Under the pieces are notes generated by a model, which did no database searches, was not told the DNA's origin, and saw nothing but the letters and a program-made list of their open reading frames with translations. From Candidatus Rokuibacteriota bacterium (lineage in GTDB: Bacteria > Methylomirabilota > Methylomirabilia > Rokubacteriales > CSP1-6): a DNA stretch of 64,000 nucleotides. The number at the start of each line of letters is the position of its first letter. Position 1 is the first letter of the stretch. The stretch is from the NCBI GenBank assembly GCA_003220265.1, contig QHRW01000020.1, positions 1 through 64,000 of the forward strand, written 5' to 3'. Below are positions 34,531 to 43,191 of this stretch, piece after piece. A program made the translations under genes and the position numbers.

Positions 34531-36135
34531 GTGCGGACAACGACCCGGCTGCGAGCGCTCGTGCAGCGGCCCGAGACGGTCTTCCTCATGGAGGCGCACG
34601 ACGGCCTGTCGGCGCGCATCGCCGCCGAGGCCGGCTTCGAGGGGCTGTGGGCGAGCGGGCTGACGATGTCGGCCTCGTTCGGCGTGCGGGACAACAACGA
34701 GCTCGCGTGGTCGCAGGTGGTCGAGCACGTCGGCTTCATGGCCGACGCGGCCGGCAGCGTGCCGATCCTCGTCGACGGCGACACCGGCTACGGCAACTTC
34801 AACAACATGCGGCGGCTGGTGCGCAAGCTGGAGCAGGTGGGCGCCGCCGGCGTGACGATCGAGGACAAGCTCTTTCCCAAGACCAACTCGTTCCTGCGCT
34901 CCGAGCGCCAGCCCCTGGCCGACGTCGAGGAGTTCTGCGGCAAGATCAAGGCGGGCAAGGACAGCCAGGGCGATCCGGACTTCGTGGTGGTCGCGCGCGT
35001 GGAAGCGCTGATCGCGGGCTGGGGCCTCGCCGAGGCCATGCGCCGCGCGGAGGCCTATCAGCTGGCCGGCGCCGACGCGATCCTCATCCACAGCCGCCAG
35101 TCGAGCGCGGCGGAGATCTTCGCGTTCCTCGACGCCTGGGCGGGCCGCGCGCCCGTCGTGCTGGTGCCGACGAAGTACTGGCGCACGCCCACCGAGGAGT
35201 TTCGCGCGCGCGGCGTGTCCGTCGTGGTGTGGGCCAATCACCTGCTGCGCGCCGGGATCTCCGCCATGCAGGACACCGCGCGGCGCGTGCGCGCCGACGC
35301 CTCGCTGCTCGACGTCGAGCCGCAGGTGGCGCCGCTGCAGGAAGTGTTTCGCCTGCAGGGCGACGAGGAGCTCGAGGAGGCCGAGCGCCGCTACCTGCCG
35401 GTGGCGCGCCGTGCCGCGCTCTCGGCCGTCGTGCTGGCCGCGGGCGCCGGCGCGGACTTCGCGGGCCTCACCGCGCGCGTGCCGAAGGCGATGCTCAAGG
35501 TCCAGGGCCGCCCGATCCTGAGCCGCCTGCTCGACGACCTCGCGCACTTCGGCTGCCGCGACGTCACCGTGGTGCGCGGCTACCGCAGCGAGGCGGTGGA
35601 GGCGCCGGGCGCGCACTTCGTGGAGAACGCGCAGTTCGCCGAGACGGGCGAGGCCCACTCGCTGGCGCTGGCGGAGTCGGCCATCGTGCCGGGCGCGCTG
35701 GTGGCCTTCGGCGACATCGTCGTCAAGCGCCACATCATCCAGGCCTTGCTGGAGGAGGCGGGCGACGGGATCACGCTCTCCGTCGACAGCGCGCTGGCCG
35801 GCCACGACCAGCCCGAGCGCGTGCGCAGCAGCCGGCCCGACGCCGGGCGCTTCAGCTTCGATCCCGTGCGCCTGGAGGCCATCGGCGATGGCGTGACGCC
35901 GGCGGCCAGTCATGGCGCCTGGATCGGCCTGCTGCACCTCGGCGCCGACGGCGCCACGTGGCTGCGCGAGGCGATCGCCGAGGCGCGCGCAGACGGCGCG
36001 CTGGCCACGGCGCCGCTGTGGTCGCTGCTGGCGCGCGTGCTGGCGCGCGGGCGGCCGGTGACGGTGGTCTACACGCGCGGCGGCTGGGTCAACGTCAACA
36101 ACCTCACGGACCTCATCGACGCCTCCGGGCTCTGA
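34531..36135 (+). CDS. aepX: Phosphoenolpyruvate mutase fused to a nucleotidyltransferase-like domain
   Basis: Residues 1-290 are PEP mutase. The catalytic motif EDKxxxxxNS is complete at E111-S120 ([10 protein letters not shown]) and VDGDTGYGN supplies the metal site. From about residue 297 a MobA/licC-like nucleotidyltransferase domain follows (VVLAAGAG, then PKAML, then FGDIVV). Its loop reads GAGADF where active enzymes have GxGxRL, so the catalytic Arg is missing. The domain may be degenerate or adapted. Active fusions of this type make CMP-phosphonates such as CMP-aminoethylphosphonate for attachment to lipids or glycans. The GTG start follows the decarboxylase stop directly. Confidence 0.9.
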   Translation: MRTTTRLRALVQRPETVFLMEAHDGLSARIAAEAGFEGLWASGLTMSASFGVRDNNELAWSQVVEHVGFMADAAGSVPILVDGDTGYGNFNNMRRLVRKLEQVGAAGVTIEDKLFPKTNSFLRSERQPLADVEEFCGKIKAGKDSQGDPDFVVVARVEALIAGWGLAEAMRRAEAYQLAGADAILIHSRQSSAAEIFAFLDAWAGRAPVVLVPTKYWRTPTEEFRARGVSVVVWANHLLRAGISAMQDTARRVRADASLLDVEPQVAPLQEVFRLQGDEELEEAERRYLPVARRAALSAVVLAAGAGADFAGLTARVPKAMLKVQGRPILSRLLDDLAHFGCRDVTVVRGYRSEAVEAPGAHFVENAQFAETGEAHSLALAESAIVPGALVAFGDIVVKRHIIQALLEEAGDGITLSVDSALAGHDQPERVRSSRPDAGRFSFDPVRLEAIGDGVTPAASHGAWIGLLHLGADGATWLREAIAEARADGALATAPLWSLLARVLARGRPVTVVYTRGGWVNVNNLTDLIDASGL

Positions 36136-36189
36136 GCGCGGCGGTGGCTGTTTGGCGATCGACGCGCGCCGTGTCATCATCGGAGCGCA

Positions 36190-36819
36190 ATGACTGATCG
36201 CTCCGGCGCGAGGAACTGGCTCAAGGTCCGGTTCCTCGCCGGCATCTTCGTCACGCTGCCCGTCTTCGTCACCGCCTGGATCCTCTGGGTCTTCTGGAGC
36301 AAGATCGACGACTTCTTCGCGCCGATGTACTTCCGGATGCTCGGGGGGCGCGTGGTGCCGGGGCTCGGCTTCCTCACCGCGGTGGCCATCATCCTGGCCA
36401 TGGGCACCGTCGCCCGCAACGTCGTGGGACGGAAGGTGCTGGCCTGGGGCGACGCGGTGCTGCTGCGGGTGCCGATCTTCCGCATGCTCTACCCGTCGAT
36501 CAAGATGCTGATCGACGCCTTCTCGCCCGAGCGCCGCGGCTCGTTCAAGGCCGTCGTGCTCGTCCAGCATCCGCGGGAAGGCGCCTGGGCGTTCGGCTTC
36601 GTCACCGCGGAGGTCAGCCTGGAGGCGCCCAACGGCAAGGGCGAGATGGTGACGGTGTTCGTGCCGACCAACAACCTCTATCTCGGCGACGTCGTCATGG
36701 TGCCGCGGCTCGACGTCATCTTCACCGGGCTGAGCGTGGAGGAAGGCCTGCGCGTGATCCTTTCGGCCGGCACCGCCACGCCCGACCGGCTGCCCAAGAC
36801 GTGGAGCCAGCGCTGGTAG
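36190..36819 (+). CDS. DUF502 family membrane protein
   Basis: The 209-residue protein has two N-terminal membrane helices (about residues 13-37 and 52-70). The conserved DUF502 segments GxxxTLPVFVTAWILW, RVPIFRMLYPSIKML and VPTNNLYLGDVVMVP are present. The family is widespread in Gram-negative bacteria, and its function is poorly defined. GGAG lies 5 nt before the ATG. The gene follows the PEP mutase by 54 nt and is convergent with the alpha/beta hydrolase gene. No functional link to phosphonates can be seen. Confidence 0.88.
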   Translation: MTDRSGARNWLKVRFLAGIFVTLPVFVTAWILWVFWSKIDDFFAPMYFRMLGGRVVPGLGFLTAVAIILAMGTVARNVVGRKVLAWGDAVLLRVPIFRMLYPSIKMLIDAFSPERRGSFKAVVLVQHPREGAWAFGFVTAEVSLEAPNGKGEMVTVFVPTNNLYLGDVVMVPRLDVIFTGLSVEEGLRVILSAGTATPDRLPKTWSQRW

Positions 36820-36837
36820 ACCGCTGGCCCCTCGGGC

Positions 36838-37470
36838 TCAGCTGATCGTCGCCGCCCAGTCTCCGAGCGCTCCCGCCAGCCGGGCCAGCCGAGTGAAGAA
36901 GAAATGGTCCGCGCCGTCGATCACGATGACGGTGGCCTTGGGCAAGGCCTGTCCGAGCGCCGCGAGCGCGCTCGCCGGGCAATAGTCATCCGCGCTCCCG
37001 GCAGCCAGGAGGATGGGACCATCGACACCGAGGGATGTGGGCGGCTGCCACGGGCGCATCGCCAGCGGCGGCGCGATGAGGGCCAGGCCGGCCAGCCGCT
37101 CGCCGCGGGAGGCCACGGCGGCGGCCATCGACGCGCCGAACGAGTACCCGGCCAGCGCCACCCGGCCGTCCGCTGGCAACTGCCCGCGCAGATGGGCCAG
37201 GGCTGCCCGGACGTCGTCCTGCTCGCCGCCGCCCTCGTCCCAGGCGCCGGCCGAGCCGCCCACGCCGCGGAAGTTGAAGCGCAGCGTGGCCAGCCCGGCC
37301 TCGGCGCAGGCCTGGACGGCGACCGTCACGATCGGGCTATCCATGTCGCCCCCATACAGAGGATGGGGGTGGCAGACGGCCACGCCCAGCCGGGCCCCGG
37401 CGGGGATGGCCAGGGCCGCCTCCAGGGCCGGGCCGGGCCCGGGGATGGTCACGGGGCGTTCGGGTATCAT
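36838..37470 (-). CDS. Alpha/beta hydrolase (dienelactone-hydrolase-like)
   Basis: The 210-residue protein has the compact alpha/beta hydrolase layout. HPHPLYGGDM is near residue 34, LRFNFRGVGGS precedes the nucleophile elbow GYSFGAS (Ser about residue 111), the acid region is GSADDYCP and the catalytic His is in GADHFF. The pattern is that of COG2945-type small hydrolases. The ATG at 37470 is preferred over a TTG at 37509, which would add basic residues unlike the family. It is divergent from the anti-sigma-like gene. Confidence 0.87.
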   Translation of the reverse strand: MIPERPVTIPGPGPALEAALAIPAGARLGVAVCHPHPLYGGDMDSPIVTVAVQACAEAGLATLRFNFRGVGGSAGAWDEGGGEQDDVRAALAHLRGQLPADGRVALAGYSFGASMAAAVASRGERLAGLALIAPPLAMRPWQPPTSLGVDGPILLAAGSADDYCPASALAALGQALPKATVIVIDGADHFFFTRLARLAGALGDWAATIS

Positions 37471-37514
37471 CCGGGCGAGAGAATAACGAGGGGGGGACGC
37501 GCCGTCCAACCGAC

Positions 37515-38006
37515 GTGTTGACCTGCTACCGGACTCGACGCCGGCTCGGGGCCTATCTGGACGAGGCCCTGGACCAGGAGACGGCGCACTCGACGGCGAC
37601 CCATCTCGCGACGTGTGAGGGTTGCCGGCGCGAGGCCGCCGAGCTGCGCCGCCTCCACGGTCTGCTGCGACGCACGCTGAACCCCGCCCAGCCCGACTGG
37701 ACCGGCTTCTGGCAGGGTGTCGTCCGGGGCATCGAGGACCAGCGCGTGGCCCGCCCGGCGCCGCCCGCGCGTCGCTGGTGGCAGCCGGCGTGGCGTCCGC
37801 GCTGGGCCCTGGGCAGCGCCCTGGCCGCCGCGCTGCTCGTCACGCTCGGTGTCTGGCAGTGGACGCCGTCGGGCCCCGTGCCCTCGCAGGCCGGCGTCAT
37901 GGTCACCTCGGCGCGCACCGACGATCCCCGCGGCACCGTGATGGTGTACTCGACGCCCGAGCAGGACGTCGCCGTCGTCTGGGTCTTCGGTCTTGACCAG
38001 GACTAG
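37515..38006 (+). CDS. Zinc-finger anti-sigma-factor-like membrane protein
   Basis: The 163-residue protein starts with a ZAS-type zinc-binding module, Hx3CxxC (HLATCEGC, about residues 26-33), preceded by C4. A single membrane helix follows at about 97-115. This is the layout of anti-sigma factors with an N-terminal cytoplasmic domain. No ECF sigma factor gene is adjacent, which is unusual because such pairs are normally neighbours. The GTG at 37515 starts with MLTCYRTRRRLGAYLDEAL. A stronger Shine-Dalgarno-like G-run lies about 20 nt upstream. Its last 4 nt overlap the cpoB-like gene end. Confidence 0.78.
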   Translation: MLTCYRTRRRLGAYLDEALDQETAHSTATHLATCEGCRREAAELRRLHGLLRRTLNPAQPDWTGFWQGVVRGIEDQRVARPAPPARRWWQPAWRPRWALGSALAAALLVTLGVWQWTPSGPVPSQAGVMVTSARTDDPRGTVMVYSTPEQDVAVVWVFGLDQD

Positions 38007-39061
38007 CGCGGGTTCTTGAGGCTGTTCAGCCGCTCGCGCGCGAGCGGCGTCTCTTCCGCCTGCGGGAAGTTCGCGACGAGATATTCCAGCCGCTGCTGCG
38101 CCACCGCCGGCTGCTTCAGGTCGAACAGCGCGAGCGCTTCCTTGTAGAGCGCGGTCGGCGCCTTCTCGCTGCGCGGATAGTTCGCGAGCACTTTCCGGAA
38201 TTCCTGCACCGCCTGCTCGAGCTCCTGCACCACGCGGTCGCTTTGGCCCGCGTTGGTGGCAGTGCGCGCCTGGCTGAAGTAGCCCTCGCCGATCCAGTAC
38301 TGCGCGTTGCCGGCCAGCGGATGCTCGGGGAAGCGGCGGAGGAATTCACGGAAGCCCGCCATGGCCAGCGCGTAGCTGCCCTTGCTGAAGTCGATGTACG
38401 CCGCTTGATAGATGTCTTGCGGCTGCAGCGCGCTGGTGGTGGCGGGGGCCCGCTGCCCGGTCGGCGGCGGCGAGGTGGCCGGCGTGCCGGTGGCGGCGCG
38501 CGGCGGCGCGCTCGGCGCCGCGGTGGCACCCGTGCTGCCGGCGACGTTCGTGCCGGCGCTCGTGCCGGCGGCGGTGGACGTGCTCCCGGCGCTGCCGGCG
38601 CCGCCCGGAGTGCTCGTGGTGGTCGGAGTGCTCGGAGTGCTCGGGCTCACGCGCACCTGGCGGCCCAGCGCGTCGACGCGCGCGGACAGCTCGTCGATGC
38701 GGCTATTGAGCTCGGTGAGCGAGGTGGCGAGACCGTCGAGGCGGCGGTTGAGCGTCGTGACGTCGCGCTCGCCGTCCGCGCCCTGGGCGCGCAGGCGCGC
38801 GTCCACGGCGCGCAGCGCCGCCGTCTCGGCGTCGGTCCGGGCGCGCTGGGCGGTCTGCTGCGCCACGGCGACCTCGCCGCGAAGCTGCATCAGGTCCGAT
38901 TGCGTCGCGGTCCCGGTGACGTCGGCCACGCTCGTGCAACCGGAGAGCAGGACCGCGGGAAGCCAGGCGGCGAGGAGGCGGACGGCCCTCCTCGCCGCAG
39001 GATCAGCGGACGCTAGCGCGGCTTGACGAGGAAGTGCGCGCGGCGATTCTTGGCCCAGCAC
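38003..39061 (-). CDS. cpoB: Cell-division coordinator CpoB/YbgF-like lipoprotein
   Basis: The protein carries a lipobox (LLSGC) after a hydrophobic stretch and a coiled-coil region with heptads (LNRRLDGLATSLTELNSRIDELSARVDALG). A Ser/Thr/Pro/Gly-rich linker and C-terminal TPR repeats (YQAAYIDFSKGSYALAMAGF, YWIGEGYF) follow. This matches CpoB, which links Tol-Pal to septal peptidoglycan synthesis. The only NTG start in frame is the GTG at 39061, which overlaps pal by 49 nt and gives an unusually long n-region before the lipobox. The real start is therefore uncertain. It is last in the Tol-Pal operon. Confidence 0.85.
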   Translation of the reverse strand: MLGQESPRALPRQAALASADPAARRAVRLLAAWLPAVLLSGCTSVADVTGTATQSDLMQLRGEVAVAQQTAQRARTDAETAALRAVDARLRAQGADGERDVTTLNRRLDGLATSLTELNSRIDELSARVDALGRQVRVSPSTPSTPTTTSTPGGAGSAGSTSTAAGTSAGTNVAGSTGATAAPSAPPRAATGTPATSPPPTGQRAPATTSALQPQDIYQAAYIDFSKGSYALAMAGFREFLRRFPEHPLAGNAQYWIGEGYFSQARTATNAGQSDRVVQELEQAVQEFRKVLANYPRSEKAPTALYKEALALFDLKQPAVAQQRLEYLVANFPQAEETPLARERLNSLKNPR

Positions 39062-39627
39062 TCTTCGGTCTTCTGCGAGCAGACGGGCCGCTCTTCGCCG
39101 TAGCTGATGATCGTGATGCGGCTCGCTTGCACGCCCTGGGAGACGAGGTAGTTCATCGTCGACTTCGCCCGGCGCTCGCCGAGGGCGAGGTTGTACTCGT
39201 TGGTGCCGCGCTCGTCGCAGTGGCCCTCGATCAGCACGAGGTGATTCGGGTTCGACTTCAGCCAGCCCGCGTTGCCGTCGAGCGTCTTCGCGTCGCTCGG
39301 CCGGATGTCGTACTTGTCGAAGTCGAAGTGGATGTCCTTGAGATCGGCGACCGCGGCGAACTCGCTCGGCGCCGGACGGTTGGTGGGCGTGGCCGTAGGC
39401 GCCGGTGTCGTCGTCGTCCCGCCGCTCGTCGTTCCACTGCTACTCGTCGGGCCGCCACCGCTGGAAGGCTGGGCGGCGGCGGTCGTCGCGCCCGGGGTTG
39501 TTGCCGCCGCGCCGGTCGGCGAGGGTGCCGCCGCCTGGGTCGTGGCGGGCCGCTTCGCGCAGCCAACCAGCACGACGCCGAGGACGAGCAGCAACGCGAG
39601 CATGACATGAGAACAGCGGCTAAGCAT
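39013..39627 (-). CDS. pal: Peptidoglycan-associated lipoprotein Pal
   Basis: The 204-residue lipoprotein has a signal ending in LVGCAK and a long Thr/Ala/Pro/Gly-rich linker (residues 30-95). An OmpA-like peptidoglycan-binding domain follows, with IHFDFDKYDIRP, IEGHCDERGTNEYNLALGERRA and SYGEERP. It anchors the outer membrane to peptidoglycan and binds TolB. AAAGGAGG lies 5 nt before the ATG. Its end overlaps the cpoB reading frame. Confidence 0.95.
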   Translation of the reverse strand: MLSRCSHVMLALLLVLGVVLVGCAKRPATTQAAAPSPTGAAATTPGATTAAAQPSSGGGPTSSSGTTSGGTTTTPAPTATPTNRPAPSEFAAVADLKDIHFDFDKYDIRPSDAKTLDGNAGWLKSNPNHLVLIEGHCDERGTNEYNLALGERRAKSTMNYLVSQGVQASRITIISYGEERPVCSQKTEECWAKNRRAHFLVKPR

Positions 39628-39681
39628 GTTCCCTCCTTTTTTGGCCTGCGCAGCCACTTCCCCCGTGGCACGAAAAGCGTA

Positions 39682-41025
39682 TCACGGTAGGCGAGGGGAC
39701 CACGAAGGACTTGTACTTTCCGCTTGCCCCCGCGTGAGCGGCGTGGGAGCGCTGCCGTCGAACAGCACGGCGAACAATTGCCAGCGGCCGAGACGGCTCG
39801 ACTGGAACGCGAGATGGCGGCCGTTGGGCGCCCAGCTCGCGCCCTGATTGTCGCCGCCGCTCGTGAGGCGCCGCGGGTTCGAGCCGTCGACGTCCACGAT
39901 CCAGATGTCGTGCGTGCCCGCGCGCTGCGTGTACGCGATGAGATCGCCGCGCGGCGACCAGCGCGGCTGCGTGTGGAAGCCGCCCGAGGTGATCTGCCGC
40001 ACGTTGGCGCCCTCGGCGTCCATCACGTAGACGTGCGGCGCGCCCCCGCGATCGGACACGAAGGCGAGCTGGCGGCCGGTCGGCGACCACGTCGGCTCGG
40101 TGTCGATGCCGGCGTGCCGCGTGAGCCGCCGCATCACGCCGGTGGCCAGGTTCAGCACGTGGATCTCGGGATTGCCGGTCACGCTCAGCGTCATCGCCAG
40201 GCTCTTGCCGTCGGGACTGAACGACGGCGAGCTGTTGATGCCGACGAACGCGGCCAGCGTCTGCTCGGGCCGCCGCTCGAACGGAAACACGCGGTACAGA
40301 TCGGGATAGCCCTGCCTGAACGACGTGAAGGCCAGCGAGCGCGCGTCGGGGCTCCACACCGGCGAGAGATTGATGGAGCCGTTGCGCGTCACCGGCACGC
40401 TACCGGCGCCGTCGTAGTCGGCCATCACGATCTCCTTGGCGCCGACCGGCCCGCTCACGTAGGCGATCTTGGTGTCGGCGACGCCGAGCTCGCCGGTGAA
40501 CTGCAGCGCGACCTCGTCGGCCACCTTGTGGGCGAGGCGCCGCAGCTGCGCCGCCGGCAGCTCGAACTTCTTGCTGGCGATCATGCGGTGATCGGGATCG
40601 GTGAGATCGTAGAGCCGCATCTCGACCTCGGCGCGGTCGCCGCGCAGCGCGACGAGCCCGTGCACGCCGGCGTGCGCCCCCGCCGCCGCGAACTCCGCCC
40701 ACGACTGCCGCAGCGCGTCCGGGTTGTTCACCGGGATGGCGCCGGTGGCCGCGACGACGCTGAACCTGCCCGAGAACGTCAGATCGGCGCCCGCCACCGA
40801 GGCCAGCAGCTTGCCGGCGGTGCCCGCGTCGGCGCCCGGGCTGACCGTGGTCACCGTGAACTCGGGGATGGCGATGTTGAGCTTGCGGGCGCCGCTGCCG
40901 GTGGCCTTGATCCACACTTCGGTACCTTGCGCGCCGGCGGGGGGTGGCGGCGCCACCGGCCACAGGCCCGGAACGGTCAGCAGCGAGACGATGAGCATCA
41001 GCACCAGCGGCCGTCGAACAGTCAT
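39682..41025 (-). CDS. tolB: Tol-Pal system beta-propeller protein TolB
   Basis: The 447-residue periplasmic protein has a signal peptide (residues 1-33, cleavage near AGAQ) and an N-terminal TolB domain. A six-bladed beta-propeller with repeated SPDG/SP-G motifs (LSPVWSPDARSLAF, SSPSFSPDGKSLAM, TEPTWSPTGRQLAF, TQPRWSPRGDLIAY) follows. It couples Pal to TolA during cell division. The ATG lies 3 nt after the TolA stop on this strand. Confidence 0.94.
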   Translation of the reverse strand: MTVRRPLVLMLIVSLLTVPGLWPVAPPPPAGAQGTEVWIKATGSGARKLNIAIPEFTVTTVSPGADAGTAGKLLASVAGADLTFSGRFSVVAATGAIPVNNPDALRQSWAEFAAAGAHAGVHGLVALRGDRAEVEMRLYDLTDPDHRMIASKKFELPAAQLRRLAHKVADEVALQFTGELGVADTKIAYVSGPVGAKEIVMADYDGAGSVPVTRNGSINLSPVWSPDARSLAFTSFRQGYPDLYRVFPFERRPEQTLAAFVGINSSPSFSPDGKSLAMTLSVTGNPEIHVLNLATGVMRRLTRHAGIDTEPTWSPTGRQLAFVSDRGGAPHVYVMDAEGANVRQITSGGFHTQPRWSPRGDLIAYTQRAGTHDIWIVDVDGSNPRRLTSGGDNQGASWAPNGRHLAFQSSRLGRWQLFAVLFDGSAPTPLTRGQAESTSPSWSPRLP

Positions 41026-41028
41026 GGA

Positions 41029-41895
41029 TCAGCCTCGATCCTGGGAGAAGTTGAATTCGAGGTGAATCGTCAACACGGGATCACGGTACTCCGCGGGGAG
41101 CGGCGGGAACGGCACTGCGTCGTTGATCGCGCGCAACGCCTTCTGGTCGTAGTACGGGTTGCCGGACGTCTTCTCGATCGCGAGGCCGGTGATCCGCCCA
41201 TCGCGGCCGATGGCGAACACGGCCACCGGCTGACGCCCCGGCTGGGCCCACATGTCCCAGCGCTCGTTGATCTTCCGCTGCACGGCGCCGATGTACCACG
41301 CGAACGCGAAGTCCGAGGTCGTCACCGTCACGGCGCCCGCGCCCTGCGGCGACCCCGTGCGCTGGCCGAGCGGCGCCGGGGGCGGCGGGTCGGCCGCGCG
41401 CGGGCTCGGCGTGGGCACGCTCGGCGCGGGCGGCGGCGGCGCGGCGCTGGCCACTTGCGGCAGCTCCTTCTCCGAGGCACGCGGCGTGCCGGGCGCGCGC
41501 GTCGGCAGCGCGCGGTCGGGCAGCGCGCGCTCCGGCAGCGACGGCGCGCGGGCCGGCATCTCCGGCGGCGCCGAGGGCCCGCTCGACCGCGACCGCTCCG
41601 GCAGCTCGCTCGGCCGCGGCGCCGGGCGCGGCGGCACCTCCTCGGCGCGCGGCGGCAACGCCGGCCGTTCTTGCGGCGTGCCCACCGCGGCCACGGCCGG
41701 CACGAGATTCACGACGTAGGTTTTCGGCTGGCGCATGCTCCACTGCGTGGCCGCGAAGAAGATGCCCGCGCCCAGGACGGCGTGCGTGAGCACCGACAGC
41801 ACCGTGGCAGTGACGGGCAGCGGCGCGCCGCGCAGGGCGGGACCCCGCTGGTGCCGCAGGCGCGGCGTCAAGAGCAGCAGACCCGCGGCGCCCAC
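41029..41895 (-). CDS. tolA: TolA/TonB-type energy-transducing protein
   Basis: The 288-residue protein has one N-terminal membrane helix (about residues 28-48). A long Pro-rich periplasmic linker (residues 70-185, many P, A, R and E) follows in place of the classical Ala/Lys helix of TolA. The C-terminal TonB/TolA domain includes YIGAVQRKINERW, FAIGRDGRITGLAIEKTSGNPYYD and LTIHLEF. It links the TolQR motor to TolB/Pal. The GTG start is 2 nt after the tolR stop. Its position inside the tol operon makes tolA the better name than tonB. Confidence 0.88.
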   Translation of the reverse strand: MGAAGLLLLTPRLRHQRGPALRGAPLPVTATVLSVLTHAVLGAGIFFAATQWSMRQPKTYVVNLVPAVAAVGTPQERPALPPRAEEVPPRPAPRPSELPERSRSSGPSAPPEMPARAPSLPERALPDRALPTRAPGTPRASEKELPQVASAAPPPPAPSVPTPSPRAADPPPPAPLGQRTGSPQGAGAVTVTTSDFAFAWYIGAVQRKINERWDMWAQPGRQPVAVFAIGRDGRITGLAIEKTSGNPYYDQKALRAINDAVPFPPLPAEYRDPVLTIHLEFNFSQDRG

Positions 41896-41896
41896 G

Positions 41897-42325
41897 TCAA
41901 CGCTCCCGCGCGGGCTCGGTCACCATGCCCAGGCGTTCGATGCCGGCGCGCCGCACCTGATCCATCGTCTCGATGACGGCGCCGTAGGCGAGCCCGGAGT
42001 CGGCCTTGAGATAGAGCGTCTTGTCGGTGCGGTTGCCGAACGCCGCGCGCAGGCTCGCGTCGAGCGAGCCGGCCGCGACCCGCTTTTCGTTCAGATAGAG
42101 CGTGCGCTCCTTGGTGATCGTCAGCACCATCCGCTCCTCGACGGCCGTCGGCTTGGCGGCCGCCCGGGGCAGGTTCACGTCGATCCCGCGGTACATCATC
42201 GGCGCCGTCAGCATGAAGATCAGGAGCAGCACGAGGACGACGTCGACGAGCGGGATGATGTTGATCTCGGCCAGCGACGTCCCGATGCGCCGCTCGCCGT
42301 CGGTCGGCCCCGCGTTAAACGCCAT
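41897..42325 (-). CDS. tolR: Tol-Pal motor protein TolR (ExbD/TolR family)
   Basis: The 142-residue protein has one membrane helix (INIIPLVDVVLVLLLIFML, about residues 21-40) with the essential Asp28 in LVDVVLVL. A periplasmic ExbD/TolR domain follows (LTITKERTLYLNEKRV, LYLKADSGLAYGAV). It forms the proton-driven stator with TolQ. Its ATG lies 11 nt inside the end of tolQ, so translation is coupled. Confidence 0.93.
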   Translation of the reverse strand: MAFNAGPTDGERRIGTSLAEINIIPLVDVVLVLLLIFMLTAPMMYRGIDVNLPRAAAKPTAVEERMVLTITKERTLYLNEKRVAAGSLDASLRAAFGNRTDKTLYLKADSGLAYGAVIETMDQVRRAGIERLGMVTEPARER

Positions 42326-43046
42326 CTTTGGCCGGCCGCGTCAGCTTCGACACCGGGCGGCTGAGGACGTTGAGGAGATCGAGGGTGAAGCCGTCCATCT
42401 CCGTCGCCCAGTGCCGCACGCGATTGACGAAGTAGTTGTAGCCGATGACCGCCGGGATGGCGGCGGCGAGACCGGCCGCCGTGGCGATCAGGGCCTCCGA
42501 GATGCCGGGCGCCACGACCGCGAGGCTGGCCGAGCCCTGGGCGCCGATGCCGTGGAAGGCCGACATGATGCCCCACACCGTGCCGAAGAGGCCGATGAAC
42601 GGCGTGGCGCTGGCCGTCGTGGCCAGGAACGGCAAGTAGCGCTCGAGCTGCGCCACCTCCAGCGCGGTCGCCCGGCGCATCGCGCGGTGCACGGCGTCGA
42701 GGCGCTCGGAGGGCAGTCCCTCGTCGCCGTCGTCGATGACGTGATCGATCACGTCGGGGACGCCGGAGATCTCCGTGTAGGCGGCGGCGTAGAGTTGTGC
42801 AAGCGGGCTATCGCGGTACTTGCGCGCGGCCGCCTGCACCACGGAGGCCCGCCGCCCCTCGCGAAAGATTTTCACGAAGGCCAGGCTCTGCCGCCGCACG
42901 CGCCGGAACTGCCACCACTTCTCGACGATCAGCGCCCACGACACGATCGAGAAGAAGAGCAGGATGCCCAGGACGACCTTGGCCACCGGACCGGCGGTCC
43001 AGAGGATCTCGAGAATCCCGGCGTTCAGGGAGTCGGAGGTAGGCAC
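42315..43046 (-). CDS. tolQ: Tol-Pal motor protein TolQ (MotA/TolQ/ExbB family)
   Basis: The 243-residue protein has three membrane helices. The family segments are FLATTASATPFIGLFGTVWGIM and ISEALIATAAGLAAAIPAVIGYNYF. It is the first gene of tolQ-tolR-tolA-tolB-pal-cpoB. The GTG at 43046 is chosen because AGGAG lies 5 nt upstream and the N-terminus then begins close to the first helix. A longer frame to 43112 would run through the promoter. Confidence 0.94.
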   Translation of the reverse strand: MPTSDSLNAGILEILWTAGPVAKVVLGILLFFSIVSWALIVEKWWQFRRVRRQSLAFVKIFREGRRASVVQAAARKYRDSPLAQLYAAAYTEISGVPDVIDHVIDDGDEGLPSERLDAVHRAMRRATALEVAQLERYLPFLATTASATPFIGLFGTVWGIMSAFHGIGAQGSASLAVVAPGISEALIATAAGLAAAIPAVIGYNYFVNRVRHWATEMDGFTLDLLNVLSRPVSKLTRPAKDGV

Positions 43047-43082
43047 GAGGGCTCCTTTGGTTAGTCGGAGAGTACGCTCTCG

Positions 43083-43112
43083 ACTATACGAAGCAGATTG
43101 CAGACCTGTCAA
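43083..43112 (-). promoter_or_regulatory. Strong sigma70-type promoter of the tol-pal operon
   Basis: On the minus strand a perfect TTGACA (43112-43107) and a TATAGT (43088-43083) are separated by 18 nt. The transcript would start near 43076, giving a leader of about 30 nt that contains the tolQ Shine-Dalgarno. A short inverted repeat, GAGAG-TACG-CTCTC (43068-43081), lies at the presumed start. Confidence 0.75.
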
Positions 43113-43155
43113 ACTTTTGACCGGACTTCTGCGGGCTTAGCCGGGGCCGCCGGCG

Positions 43156-43185
43156 TTGACTTGGCCCGCGCGCGGCCCGTATAAC
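43156..43185 (+). promoter_or_regulatory. Sigma70-type promoter for the periplasmic protein gene
   Basis: TTGACT (43156-43161) and TATAAC (43180-43185) are 18 nt apart. The predicted start site coincides with the GTG at 43192, which has no Shine-Dalgarno, so the mRNA should be leaderless or nearly so. It is divergent from the tol-pal promoter 45 nt away. Confidence 0.65.
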
Positions 43186-43191
43186 CGACGA

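Noticed and set aside
33292..36570. 1092-residue minus-strand open frame opposite the phosphonate genes
   Set aside because: Antisense shadow of well-supported enzymes, with no recognisable motif.
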